Origin: Nitrososphaeraceae archaeon | GTDB taxonomy: Archaea; Thermoproteota; Nitrososphaeria; Nitrososphaerales; Nitrososphaeraceae | DNA length: 5,910 nt | Reading direction: 5' to 3' | Assembly: GCA_025937665.1 (NCBI GenBank) | Contig: JAICQW010000115.1 | Coordinates: 1-5,910 of the forward strand | In this document: positions 1 through 5,763 of the stretch, piece by piece | How the letters are laid out: every line of letters begins with the position of its first letter | Numbering within the stretch: the stretch's first letter is position 1 | Position numbers and translations under genes: made by a program | Notes under the pieces: model-generated | Databases searched by the model: none | What the model saw: the letters and a program-made list of their open reading frames with translations, nothing else | Told to the model about the DNA's origin: nothing

Positions 1-792
1 ATATTATTCAAAAATCTTGGACACAGGTTTTACAGTATCAATGACACTTATGGGATGTCTTCAAGAGGAACTGACCCCACTATAGATGGCCTAAATGACC
101 TAGCAGACTTGGTCGTGACTAATGGACTAGACTTTGGATTTGCATTTGACATGGATGCAGACAGGCTTGTAGTTGTAGATAAAAAAGGGAATAAACTTTC
201 AACTGATCTTACACTTCTATTATGCATTGCAAGTACAATACAGCACGGTGCCAAAAAATTTGTAGTTAGCATAGATACAAGTAATGCCATCGCACACATG
301 ATTTCAAAACATGGTGGAACTTTGAGCCATTCAAAAGTTGGAGAAGCAAATGTTGTGAAACAATTAATAGAGATGAACGCAGATGCGGGTGGTGAAGGAA
401 GTAGTGCTGGATTTATTATGCCAAAATTTAATATGTGTAGAGATGGCATATTGGCCAGTGCAATCATTTCATCATTAAGTCAAGACCTTTATGATGATTG
501 TATAGACATTGCTTCAAATTACTCAACTATAAGAACAAAAGTACCCATAGAATCAAGTTTTCAGGAAACAGTCATTGAAAAATTTGAGGAAAAATTTAAG
601 GAAAAATCTTGTCAGATAATAAAAATGGATGGCACAAAAATATTAATCGACGATAAATCATGGATCCTGATTAGATCCTCTAATACAGAACATGCAGTTA
701 GAATTTCAGTTGAATCAACTCCAGATAAAGTTCTATCTATTTTTAACGACGCCAAGGAAAAGGTTCAATCTATTTATGAAGAGATTAAATGA
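1..792 (+). CDS. glmM: Phosphoglucosamine/phosphomannomutase (alpha-D-phosphohexomutase), 3' part, 5' end outside window
   Basis: The frame is open from base 1 without a start codon, so the gene begins upstream; the last 263 residues are visible, out of about 450 usual for the family. Such enzymes interconvert hexose 6- and 1-phosphates in the cytosol; the archaeal GlmM-like members supply glucosamine-1-phosphate for UDP-GlcNAc. Family landmarks appear in order: the metal-binding loop D-M-D-A-D-R at 148-165, the sugar-binding stretch G-G-E-G-S-S-A-G-F around 391-417 followed by an R-D-G near 439-447, and the C-terminal phosphate-binding loop R-S-S-N-T-E-H around 673-693. The usual Pro after S-[GN]-T-E is His here, a mild deviation. 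The catalytic phosphoserine region lies upstream and cannot be checked. The stop codon is TGA at 790-792 and the gene overlaps thiL. Substrate (glucosamine, mannose or glucose phosphate) cannot be decided from this part; the glmM name is the common archaeal assignment. Confidence 0.88.
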   Translation: MLFKNLGHRFYSINDTYGMSSRGTDPTIDGLNDLADLVVTNGLDFGFAFDMDADRLVVVDKKGNKLSTDLTLLLCIASTIQHGAKKFVVSIDTSNAIAHMISKHGGTLSHSKVGEANVVKQLIEMNADAGGEGSSAGFIMPKFNMCRDGILASAIISSLSQDLYDDCIDIASNYSTIRTKVPIESSFQETVIEKFEEKFKEKSCQIIKMDGTKILIDDKSWILIRSSNTEHAVRISVESTPDKVLSIFNDAKEKVQSIYEEIK

Positions 793-1786
793 AAGAGAAA
801 TTATAGATCTCTTTACTTCTTATATTGACGACCATTTACTAGATGAGGTAAAGAATGATGATGTAGTAATTTTTCCGCTCAGAAATGGTTTGCCAAAGAG
901 AATGAATCAAACATCCAGTATGAACATTGTGTTAAAAAGCGACATGTTAGTTGAAAGTACAGATGTACCAAAGACCATGAAACCCTGGCAAATAGCAAGG
1001 AAGGCTATCTTGGCATGTGTGAGTGACTTTGCTTCCAAAGGCATAAGACCATATGCATGTCTCATTTCTATTGGAATACCAAGAAGCTATTCAAGAAAAA
1101 ATATAGCCTCACTAGCAGCTGGATTTGCACGCGCATCAAAGGAATATAATGTACACATTTTGGGAGGTGACACCAACGAATCTAAAGAGTTGATCATAGA
1201 CTGTAATATGATGGGTGTTACAACTTTACCGAATAGCAAAATTCCTATGAGAAAGGGGGCAATGGTTGGCGACTTAATAGTAACATCTGGAAAATTTGGA
1301 TATACCTCTTCCGGCCTAAAAATTATTCTATCGCATTTAAGTGCTGAAAAAAAATTTAGAACAAAATCGATATCATCGGTAATACTTCCAAAACCGCAGG
1401 TGGAATTTGGATTTAAACTAGCTAAATATTTCTCATCCTCCATCGACTCTAGTGATGGTCTGTCCTCATCACTCTATGAGCTTTTCCAAAAAAGCAAAGT
1501 CGATTTTGTTATAGATAAGATTCCAATACCACAGGACTTGTCTCATTTCGCTAGTTCAAATTGCGTCAAAATCGATGAGCTGATTTTTTTTGGTGGAGAA
1601 GAATACGAAACAATCGCAACAGTTCCAAAACAACATTTTAAGAAATTAATGAAAGATGCCAGAAAATACAGAATCAAAGTGTATCATATCGGAAAGGTTG
1701 TAATGGGTAATGGAAATTTAATCTACGAATTAAATGGAATTCGAAAGACGGTTAGAAATAAGGGATTCATGCACTTTGCAAAATAA
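776..1786 (+). CDS. thiL: Thiamine-monophosphate kinase ThiL
   Basis: The 336-residue product should phosphorylate thiamine monophosphate with ATP to thiamine diphosphate, the last step of cofactor biosynthesis, in the cytosol. It has the two-domain AIR-synthase/PurM-like layout: an N-terminal acidic D-D-V-V at residues 28-31, a K-S-D-M-L-V-E-S-T-D strand near 54-63, V-S-D-F-A-S-K-G-I-R-P at 82-92 (the V-x-D-x-A-x-x-G-x-x-P signature), the metal/ATP motif G-G-D-T-N-E at 130-135, S-S-D-G-L at 225-229 and G-G-E-E-Y-E at 273-278. Length matches the family (about 310-340). The ATG at 776 was chosen because MKRLNEREII resembles other ThiL N-termini; the frame is open further upstream to an earlier ATG at 692, but that would overlap the mutase by 101 bases. 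The overlap with the mutase is 17 bases, so the two are probably translated from one message. Only a weak purine-rich stretch (aaaaggtt) precedes the start. Confidence 0.93.
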   Translation: MKRLNEREIIDLFTSYIDDHLLDEVKNDDVVIFPLRNGLPKRMNQTSSMNIVLKSDMLVESTDVPKTMKPWQIARKAILACVSDFASKGIRPYACLISIGIPRSYSRKNIASLAAGFARASKEYNVHILGGDTNESKELIIDCNMMGVTTLPNSKIPMRKGAMVGDLIVTSGKFGYTSSGLKIILSHLSAEKKFRTKSISSVILPKPQVEFGFKLAKYFSSSIDSSDGLSSSLYELFQKSKVDFVIDKIPIPQDLSHFASSNCVKIDELIFFGGEEYETIATVPKQHFKKLMKDARKYRIKVYHIGKVVMGNGNLIYELNGIRKTVRNKGFMHFAK

Positions 1787-1827
1787 TATTTCATAAAGAA
1801 AATAAACATCGAAAGACAAATATTTGA

Positions 1828-2235
1828 TTATACCCTTCGTCCTCTACGTCCGCCTGGTTTCCTAGTAGTGTCATGAGGTATTGGAGTAACATCATCAATT
1901 CTACCTATCCTAAAACCAGCTCTAGCAAGAGCTCTTATAGCAGCCTGAGCACCAGGTCCAGGAATACGTGGTCCAACGCCACCTACTGCTCTTACTCTGA
2001 TATGTAGTGCATTGATACCCTTGGTCTTTGCAATATCAGCTGCAGCAACGGCAGATTTCATTGCTGCATATGGAGAAGATTCATATCTATCAGCAGTTAC
2101 ATGCCTTCCACCAGAACTAAAAGCGATTGTTTCTGCACCACTAATGTCTGTAATATGAACCAGGGTATTATTATAACTACTAAAAATATGAGCTACACCC
2201 CACTTGTACTGTATTACTTCCTCAACTTCTGACAT
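1828..2235 (-). CDS. rps11: 30S ribosomal protein S11 (uS11), archaeal type
   Basis: This 135-residue protein binds 16S rRNA in the platform of the small subunit, near the mRNA exit and the E site. Archaeal/eukaryotic S11 features are clear: W-G-V-A-H-I-F-S-S-Y-N-N-T at residues 12-24, T-D-I-S-G-A-E-T near 28-35, S-S-G-G-R-H-V-T-A-D-R at 40-50, then A-V-G-G-V-G-P-R-I-P-G-P-G-A-Q-A-A-I-R-A-L-A-R-A-G near 83-107 and the basic tail R-K-P-G-G-R-R-G-R-R-V. The length is typical. The gene converges on thiL, with 41 bases between stops, and has its own likely promoter just upstream. Its neighbours in this window are not rps4, rps13 or rpoD, which commonly accompany it in archaea. The start is an ATG at 2233-2235 with almost no room for a leader, suggesting a leaderless message. 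Confidence 0.98.
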   Translation of the reverse strand: MSEVEEVIQYKWGVAHIFSSYNNTLVHITDISGAETIAFSSGGRHVTADRYESSPYAAMKSAVAAADIAKTKGINALHIRVRAVGGVGPRIPGPGAQAAIRALARAGFRIGRIDDVTPIPHDTTRKPGGRRGRRV

Positions 2236-2251
2236 TAAATCGTAAATCTAA

Positions 2252-2262
2252 ATTTTTTAAAG
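2252..2262 (-). promoter_or_regulatory. TATA box of rps11
   Basis: Read on the minus strand this is CTTTAAAAAAT, centred about 22-24 bases before the A of the rps11 ATG. That spacing implies transcription starting at or very near the start codon, as is common for archaeal leaderless messages. A C-rich stretch (CACC) lies immediately upstream of the box. Called from composition and position only. Confidence 0.5.
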
Positions 2263-2370
2263 GGTGTTAAAAACCTATCCTACTTTCTGAGGTTAGACCG
2301 CATGCTTATGAGACGATAAATTCTAAAAAGTAAAGTCACAGGCTACGATAGTAAGTTTCATTTAGCACAA

Positions 2371-2380
2371 CTTTAATGAA
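2371..2380 (+). promoter_or_regulatory. Possible TATA box of the zinc-finger/rhomboid unit
   Basis: CTTTAATGAA is centred about 28 bases before the ATG at 2404, the right distance for a leaderless start. The match to an archaeal TATA box is only partial. The rest of the 2263-2403 gap shows no other convincing element, RNA gene or open frame. Confidence 0.35.
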
Positions 2381-2403
2381 CCGGGTAATCATGTAGATTA
2401 TTA

Positions 2404-2568
2404 ATGAAATGGTTCAATCGTGACAAATCTGACGACGAACCCAAATCCCTATCTTGCAAATATTGTGACATGAAATTTGAAGACAAAGAACGTTTGAAAA
2501 GACACACTAGGAAAGCCCACACCGAAAAAGGCGGCGACATGCCAAAATTCAATCCTTTCGGTACCTGA
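2404..2568 (+). CDS. Small single C2H2 zinc-finger protein (54 residues)
   Basis: The ATG at 2404 opens a 54-residue frame ending in TGA at 2566-2568. It contains one classical zinc finger: C18-x2-C21-x12-H34-x4-H39, with Phe25 and Leu31 at the usual hydrophobic-core positions. The linker before the finger is acidic/basic (D-K-S-D-D-E-P-K) and the tail after it is short. The frame is closed by a TAA just upstream (2386-2388), so no longer N-terminus is possible from ATG. It lies 23 bases before the rhomboid gene on the same strand and probably shares its message. Single-finger microproteins of this size occur in archaea; whether this one binds DNA, RNA or protein cannot be told from sequence. 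A single finger usually gives weak DNA specificity, so a protein- or RNA-binding adaptor is equally possible. Confidence 0.88.
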   Translation: MKWFNRDKSDDEPKSLSCKYCDMKFEDKERLKRHTRKAHTEKGGDMPKFNPFGT

Positions 2569-2591
2569 AATCCATATTGATAGGATAAAAC

Positions 2592-3575
2592 ATGTTTCCA
2601 CTTCATGATGACAATCAGAGATTACATGGCAGACCATATGTAACCTATTTACTAATAGCCATAAATGCAATAATTTTTCTAGCAGAAGTAATAATTACAG
2701 CCAATTTTTCCGACAGAACATCAACAACTGCTCTATTGGAAAATTATGGTGCTATCCCATACAAAATACTTGGAGGAGATATATTTTCAGCTATCTCATC
2801 TATGTTTCTTCATGGCGGGATAGCACATCTAATCGGCAATATGCTATTTCTCTTCGTATTTGGAGATAATATTGAAGATAAGTTTGGCCGCATAAAATAT
2901 GTTCTCATATACATTGGATGGGGTCTAGCTGCAGCACTTGCGCATAGTTTCTATGCAATGTCCACAGGTGCGGGAGATATTCCTGCAATTGGTGCTTCTG
3001 GAGCGGTTTCCGGAGTTTTGGGCGCATATTTAGTACTGTTTCCTAGAGCCAAGATCTTTACGATAATAGCTGCGTTTTTCATTACAACAGTAAGAATCCC
3101 AGCTATAGCGTACATTCCTTTCTGGTTTGTAATGCAAGTTATTCTCAGTCTGGTAAATCCTTTGGGTGGAGTGGCGTATGTAGCCCACATTGGTGGTTTT
3201 CTTGCAGGATTGTTAACCGGATATGTATTAAAAAACACAATAACAGGTTATGGCATGCCCACACCACAAATTCGATATTCGAGAAAGGATCATCAAAATG
3301 TCGCTAATATGCCTGATATGACTGTTCATACACAACCTGAGGTCATCAAAGGATCTAATTTCTATGAAATCATTGCCGAAATGCCAGGACTAGCAAGTCA
3401 ATCAGAGATACAAGCTAGCTTTGATCCGAACAATCAGAGTGTAAGAGTATACACTACTGGTCCAAGAAAATATGATATAAACATAAGAATATCTGATATA
3501 CAGGATGCTATTCTAAAAATTGATCAAGTCAGATATCTTAATGGAATAGTTAGGATTCGGATATCAAAACAATAA
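2592..3575 (+). CDS. Rhomboid-family intramembrane serine protease with a C-terminal Hsp20-like domain
   Basis: The 327-residue product should cleave membrane proteins within the lipid bilayer. Residues about 15-215 form the rhomboid core with six likely membrane segments (near 17-37, 66-90, 102-121, 132-150, 155-187, 193-213). The catalytic Ser is S136 in G-A-S-G (134-137) and the catalytic His is H199 in A-H-I-G-G; H79 and N83 in the H-G-G-I-A-H-L-I-G-N motif match the oxyanion-side residues of GlpG-type rhomboids. After a polar linker (about 216-252), residues 254-326 resemble an alpha-crystallin domain: F-Y-E-I-I-A-E-M-P-G-L at 257-267, a beta-rich middle, then Y-L-N-G-I-V-R-I-R-I at 315-324, the expected N-G-[IV]-x-[IV]-x-[IL] ending. 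The start is ATG 2592, preceded by a weak AGGAT. The rhomboid call is strong; the Hsp20-like call is from pattern recognition. The domain is most likely cytosolic given six membrane segments and a cytosolic N-terminus. Confidence 0.92.
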   Translation: MFPLHDDNQRLHGRPYVTYLLIAINAIIFLAEVIITANFSDRTSTTALLENYGAIPYKILGGDIFSAISSMFLHGGIAHLIGNMLFLFVFGDNIEDKFGRIKYVLIYIGWGLAAALAHSFYAMSTGAGDIPAIGASGAVSGVLGAYLVLFPRAKIFTIIAAFFITTVRIPAIAYIPFWFVMQVILSLVNPLGGVAYVAHIGGFLAGLLTGYVLKNTITGYGMPTPQIRYSRKDHQNVANMPDMTVHTQPEVIKGSNFYEIIAEMPGLASQSEIQASFDPNNQSVRVYTTGPRKYDINIRISDIQDAILKIDQVRYLNGIVRIRISKQ

Positions 3576-3604
3576 TCCTTGTTATCATTCATGATTTCAA
3601 TAAA

Positions 3605-4048
3605 TTATTTCGAAACTTTATCAATAACTGATGAGTCATGAAGGCTTTTACTTAATTCCCTATATTTCTTATTGATAAAGTCCAAAGATTCTACTAGCTT
3701 CTTTGTTTTTCCGTATTTAAATCGGACCAGCTCTTTATGCCGCCAAAAATGCTTGGCATCTGCAACGTAAATCGTTGTAAAATAGTCAGGACCAATTAGA
3801 TTATCTGGTAACTTGATATTATGAGGAAAAAGATATTCAACACCAAACCACTCATCTCCATCGGGATAATCATTACCCGTTATAATATCAAAATATAAGT
3901 GCAGTCTATCTTCCACGGTGAATCCTTCGTCTTTTATGAGGGGGTGTCTAACATTAGATTTATGGTAATCCATCTTTAACAATTCTACCTCAAAATATGA
4001 TTTTATTATAGCACGCCTGAAAATTTCATTGGATTCCCGCAGATTCAA
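3605..4048 (-). CDS. Hypothetical protein, 147 residues, TTG start (or 122 residues from an internal ATG)
   Basis: I do not recognise this protein. It is a soluble-looking, charged and aromatic-rich chain without membrane segments, signal peptide or Cys pairs. The N-terminal 30 residues and the last 40 (K-L-V-E-S-L-D-F-I-N-K-K-Y-R-E-L near 117-132) look like amphipathic helices; the middle contains D-Y-P-D-G-D-E-W-F-G-V-E-Y near 60-72 and an F-W-R-H-K segment near 99-103. The longest frame begins with TTG at 4046-4048; the first in-frame ATG is at 3971-3973 (residue 26). A good TATA box centred near 4079 would start transcription about 5 bases before the TTG, which favours the longer form, and residues 2-25 look coding; the ATG form would need a leader of about 80 bases. 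It converges with the rhomboid gene, with 29 bases between stops. Confidence 0.7.
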   Translation of the reverse strand: MNLRESNEIFRRAIIKSYFEVELLKMDYHKSNVRHPLIKDEGFTVEDRLHLYFDIITGNDYPDGDEWFGVEYLFPHNIKLPDNLIGPDYFTTIYVADAKHFWRHKELVRFKYGKTKKLVESLDFINKKYRELSKSLHDSSVIDKVSK

Positions 4049-4073
4049 AGATAATATAATAACACACGATAAC

Positions 4074-4086
4074 TATTTTATAATCT
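4074..4086 (-). promoter_or_regulatory. TATA box of the hypothetical gene at 3605-4048
   Basis: On the minus strand the sequence reads AGATTATAAAATA, a close match to an archaeal TATA box, centred about 31 bases before the TTG at 4048. The expected transcript start is near 4053, leaving a leader of only a few bases. Confidence 0.5.
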
Positions 4087-4124
4087 TTTTAGCAGAAGAA
4101 TGAAAAATTTGTGTTGTCATCTAG

Positions 4125-4147
4125 GAATCTATTGAATATATGGATTC
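4125..4147. repeat. Imperfect inverted repeat upstream of the tRNA promoter
   Basis: The arms gaatctat (4125-4132) and atggattc (4140-4147) can pair over eight positions, one of them G-U, around a seven-base AT-rich loop. It lies between the two divergent promoters of this gap. In such AT-rich DNA it may be chance. Confidence 0.25.
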
Positions 4148-4157
4148 ATCTACATAA

Positions 4158-4167
4158 TTAATATAAT
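4158..4167 (+). promoter_or_regulatory. TATA box of tRNA-Ser
   Basis: TTAATATAAT is centred about 31 bases before the first base of the mature tRNA, placing the transcript start a few bases before 4194. This gives a short 5' leader for RNase P to remove. Confidence 0.55.
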
Positions 4168-4193
4168 AGCAAAAAATCCTTATCATCACTAAA

Positions 4194-4277
4194 GCGGGGG
4201 TCGCCTAGCCTGGTAGGGCGTGGGATTGCTAATCCCATGTTCGCAAGAACTCGTGGGTTCGAATCCCACTCCCCGCG
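4194..4277 (+). tRNA. tRNA-Ser (anticodon GCU)
   Basis: An 84-base class II tRNA folds fully. The acceptor stem pairs 4194-4200 (GCGGGGG) with 4270-4276 (TCCCCGC), one G-U at the last pair, with discriminator G at 4277 as expected for serine. The D arm lies at 4203-4219 with G-G-T-A in its loop. The anticodon stem pairs 4221-4225 with 4233-4237, and the loop TTGCTAA places anticodon GCT at 4228-4230, reading AGC/AGU. The long variable arm is a GTTC/GAAC hairpin with a GCAA loop at 4239-4250. The T arm is 4253-4269 with loop TTCGAAT. There is no intron and no encoded CCA. It converges on the nitroreductase gene, whose stop is 34 bases downstream. Confidence 0.97.
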
Positions 4278-4311
4278 CTTATCATAATTTAATATTCTTC
4301 ATCGTCGGATG

Positions 4312-4824
4312 CTATGATTTATTTGAAATGCCATACTTTTCAAGGTAAACGAGGGAATCTAGAGGTACCCGATCCTTTCTTTTACCTGTTAATTTTCTTG
4401 CAGGATAACCAAATCCAATTACAGCAGAGATATTCAATTCATCTGGAACATCATAGTCTTTTCTGAAATTATCCTTATCGATTCCTGTAAATACTCCTGA
4501 GCCCACCGTAAAATTCCACGCTGCTAACTGCATGTTCTGTATTACCCTTCCCGCATCAATCAAATGAAAATGATATTTTGGATTTGTCAGAATTATTACT
4601 GCAAAATTACACCCGGCAACCCAATTTCCACTTGTACTGTCCTTTGCAAGATTGTTCAAGTTGTGTTCATCTTCAATAAGTATAAACCGCCAATGTTGTG
4701 TGTTAAGACCGGTGCCAGTTAATCTCGCGGCCTCCAATACTCTTTGTTTTATTTCAGCTGGAACTTCTTCTGGACTGAATTCTCGTATGTCAAGTTTGGT
4801 CTTTATGCAATCAAATGTATCCAT
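4312..4824 (-). CDS. Nitroreductase-family FMN-dependent oxidoreductase
   Basis: The product (170 residues from ATG 4824) belongs to the nitroreductase-like flavoprotein family, which uses FMN and NAD(P)H to reduce nitro compounds, quinones or other small acceptors in the cytosol, usually as a dimer. The N-terminal phosphate-contacting motif is K-L-D-I-R-E-F-S (residues 10-17), followed by a T-G-x-N-T-Q-H-W-R-F segment (the usual N-x-Q-P-W-R-F, with His for Pro), a D-A-G-R-V-I-Q-N-M-Q-L-A-A-W helix, and the C-terminal V-I-G-F-G-Y-P with a K-x-K-D-R-V-P-L tail. The physiological substrate is unknown. An in-frame GTG at 4833 would add three residues, but the TATA element centred near 4850 lies 25-26 bases before the ATG, so a leaderless ATG start is preferred. 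The macro-domain locus is divergent, with 73 bases between starts. Confidence 0.9.
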   Translation of the reverse strand: MDTFDCIKTKLDIREFSPEEVPAEIKQRVLEAARLTGTGLNTQHWRFILIEDEHNLNNLAKDSTSGNWVAGCNFAVIILTNPKYHFHLIDAGRVIQNMQLAAWNFTVGSGVFTGIDKDNFRKDYDVPDELNISAVIGFGYPARKLTGKRKDRVPLDSLVYLEKYGISNKS

Positions 4825-4844
4825 GGCGTACACAATTACCTTAA

Positions 4845-4855
4845 TGTATTAAAGC
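4845..4855 (-). promoter_or_regulatory. TATA box of the nitroreductase gene
   Basis: On the minus strand this reads GCTTTAATACA, centred 25-26 bases before the A of the ATG at 4824. The spacing decides for the ATG at 4824 over the GTG at 4833, because the latter would lie upstream of the predicted transcript start. Confidence 0.45.
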
Positions 4856-4897
4856 CTGTTATCGAAACTGTTTGTTTGGAGAAATGAAATATTGCTA

Positions 4898-5453
4898 ATG
4901 AGTGAGATTTCAATAGGAAAAGAAAATTCAGGTTAGTTCGTGGAGATATCACAGAAGAGTAGTAGATGCAATAGTGAATGCTGCAAATTCGAATCTCTAT
5001 CATGGTGGAGGAGTGGCAGCAGCTATCGTGGCAAAGGGCGGACGAATAATCCACGAAGAGAGTGACAAGATTGGATACCTTCCAACTGGTAACGTTGTAA
5101 TTACAAATGCAGGAAAATTACCTTGCAAGGCGGTAATTCATGTAGTGGGACCAAGAAATGGTGAAGGAAAAGAGAATGAAAAACTAACACTGGCAATAAA
5201 CAATATTCTAAAACTTGCTCAACAAAACAATTTCAAAAGCATATCTATTTCAGCTATTAGCGCAGGAATATTTGGATTCCCTAAACAAAAATGCGCAAAG
5301 ATATTGGTTCAAGAATCTATCAACTTTGCTGAAAGGAAAGATTCCCATAACACCCTTCCAGAAATCATTGAGTTTTGTATTTTTGATGATGAAACATTTC
5401 AGCATTTTAAGAGAGAGTTTAATCATGCCAAGGACAGGAAAGAAAAATTATAA
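4898..5453 (+). pseudogene. Macro-domain (Af1521-like ADP-ribose-binding) gene with two apparent -1 frameshifts near its 5' end
   Basis: Three frames join into one coherent macro domain of about 185 residues. From ATG 4898 frame 2 gives M-S-E-I-S-I-G, then meets TAG at 4934. Frame 1 continues with K-F-R-L-V-R-G-D-I-T-E-E (4924-4959) and stops at TAG 4960. Frame 3 carries on with V-V-D-A-I-V-N-A-A-N-S from 4959 to the TAA at 5451-5453. One extra A in the A-run at 4918-4921 and one extra G after GAG at 4957-4959 would restore a single frame. The later part is intact: N-A-A-N-S with the H-G-G-G-V loop, P-T-G-N, V-I-H-V-V-G-P and the S-A-G-I-F-G-F-P phosphate-binding loop. Macro domains bind ADP-ribose or O-acetyl-ADP-ribose and often hydrolyse them. 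The intact 159-residue frame from GTG 4974 lacks the first strand and the G-D-I Asp that contacts adenine, so it would probably not work normally. No clear TATA box precedes 4898. A sequence error is the main alternative to true decay. Confidence 0.8.
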
Positions 5454-5527
5454 CACTTGCATATGCCTTCAATTTCAAAGCATTGCCTCAAGCAGACATG
5501 AAACGAGAAAAGAACAAATCTTGAACT

Positions 5528-5546
5528 AATGAAAATAAAAGAAATG
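5528..5546 (-). terminator. Possible oligo-T terminator after the Cys-Cys small protein
   Basis: On the minus strand the 3' flank of the small gene reads CATTTCTTTTATTTTCATT, a T-rich run of the kind that ends archaeal transcripts, 16 to 34 bases after the stop. No hairpin is seen. The call rests on composition alone. The rest of the gap 5454-5561 holds nothing I can identify. Confidence 0.3.
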
Positions 5547-5561
5547 AGGGGGAAGAAAGGA

Positions 5562-5714
5562 TTACTTTTGTTCCAACTCTTTAATCCTCTCCTTTATTCC
5601 TTGCACTTCCTTCTCAAGTCCATCACTGTATTCTTTCAGTAGAGCAATCCTCTCTTCTCTCGTCAGAAAGTTTATAACTTGATCAACACCTACTCCACAG
5701 CATCCGTATCCCAT
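5562..5714 (-). CDS. Small Cys-Cys protein with a coiled-coil tail (50 residues; 61 from an upstream ATG)
   Basis: The protein starts M-G-Y-G-C-C-G-V-G-V, a glycine-rich segment with adjacent cysteines at 5-6, followed by a conserved-looking F-L-T-R-E-E-R-I-A-L-L-K-E-Y near 16-29 and a charged coiled coil to the end (E-K-E-V-Q-G-I-K-E-R-I-K-E-L near 34-47). I recall similar 50-60-residue archaeal proteins of unknown function with a G-Y-G-C-C-G head and a L-T-x-E-E-x-I-x-x-L-K-E-Y helix. The ATG at 5714 is chosen because a nine-base Shine-Dalgarno match precedes it by three bases; an in-frame ATG at 5747 adds 11 residues (M-T-D-N-E-T-Y-G-G-D-L) and could be used on a leaderless message. It is divergent from the PadR-family gene, whose start also carries a Cys-Cys pair. 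It might act as a metal or redox partner of that regulator, but this is a guess from context. Confidence 0.75.
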   Translation of the reverse strand: MGYGCCGVGVDQVINFLTREERIALLKEYSDGLEKEVQGIKERIKELEQK

Positions 5715-5717
5715 TAA

Positions 5718-5726
5718 ATCACCTCC
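5718..5726 (-). promoter_or_regulatory. Nine-base Shine-Dalgarno sequence deciding the start at 5714
   Basis: On the minus strand GGAGGTGAT stands three bases before the ATG at 5712-5714; it is complementary to the usual archaeal 16S rRNA 3' end (ATCACCTCC). No other gene in the window has a match this long. It lies inside the longer reading frame that starts at 5747, where it encodes part of Y-G-G-D-L. Confidence 0.8.
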
Positions 5727-5749
5727 ATATGTTTCATTATCGGTCATAC

Positions 5750-5758
5750 GATATATAG
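5750..5758 (-). promoter_or_regulatory. Second, proximal TATA-like element of the Cys-Cys small protein gene
   Basis: On the minus strand CTATATATC is centred near 5754. Transcription 26 bases downstream would begin near 5728, giving a leader of about 14 bases that contains the whole Shine-Dalgarno sequence and only the ATG at 5714. The distal element at 5768-5782 would instead yield a message starting near the ATG at 5747. Confidence 0.35.
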
Positions 5759-5763
5759 TGAAA

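Noticed and set aside
48..467. 139-codon open frame on the minus strand
   Set aside because: It lies antisense to the mutase gene, whose frame encodes clear family motifs; the antisense product shows no recognisable domain.
1087..1443. 118-codon minus-strand frame inside thiL
   Set aside because: Shadow of thiL; low-complexity hydrophobic product with no motif.
2263..2400. Possible small RNA between rps11 and the zinc-finger gene (CTGA near 2286)
   Set aside because: No matching C box, paired guide boxes or stable hairpin was found, so a C/D box RNA cannot be supported.
2373..2670. Two overlapping minus-strand frames over the zinc-finger and rhomboid start
   Set aside because: They are antisense to genes with strong motifs (C2H2 finger, rhomboid N-terminus) and have no start context of their own.
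2951..3238. 95-codon minus-strand frame inside the rhomboid gene
   Set aside because: Antisense to the catalytic core; no domain.
4652..4852. 66-codon plus-strand frame over the nitroreductase gene
   Set aside because: Antisense to conserved nitroreductase motifs, no promoter or ribosome-binding site.
4836..5054. 72-codon minus-strand frame over the 5' end of the macro-domain locus
   Set aside because: Antisense to the broken macro-domain N-terminus, whose three frame pieces match the family.
5444..5523. Short plus-strand stretch reading I-T-L-A-Y-A-F-N-F-K-A-L-P-Q after the macro-domain stop
   Set aside because: It looks protein-like but has no start codon in frame, ends after about 25 codons and matches nothing I recognise; joining it to the macro domain would need another frameshift, and the domain is already complete.
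5215..5529. 104-codon plus-strand frame overlapping the macro-domain 3' half
   Set aside because: Out-of-frame shadow; the macro-domain frame carries the S-A-G-I-F-G-F-P loop and a normal C-terminus.
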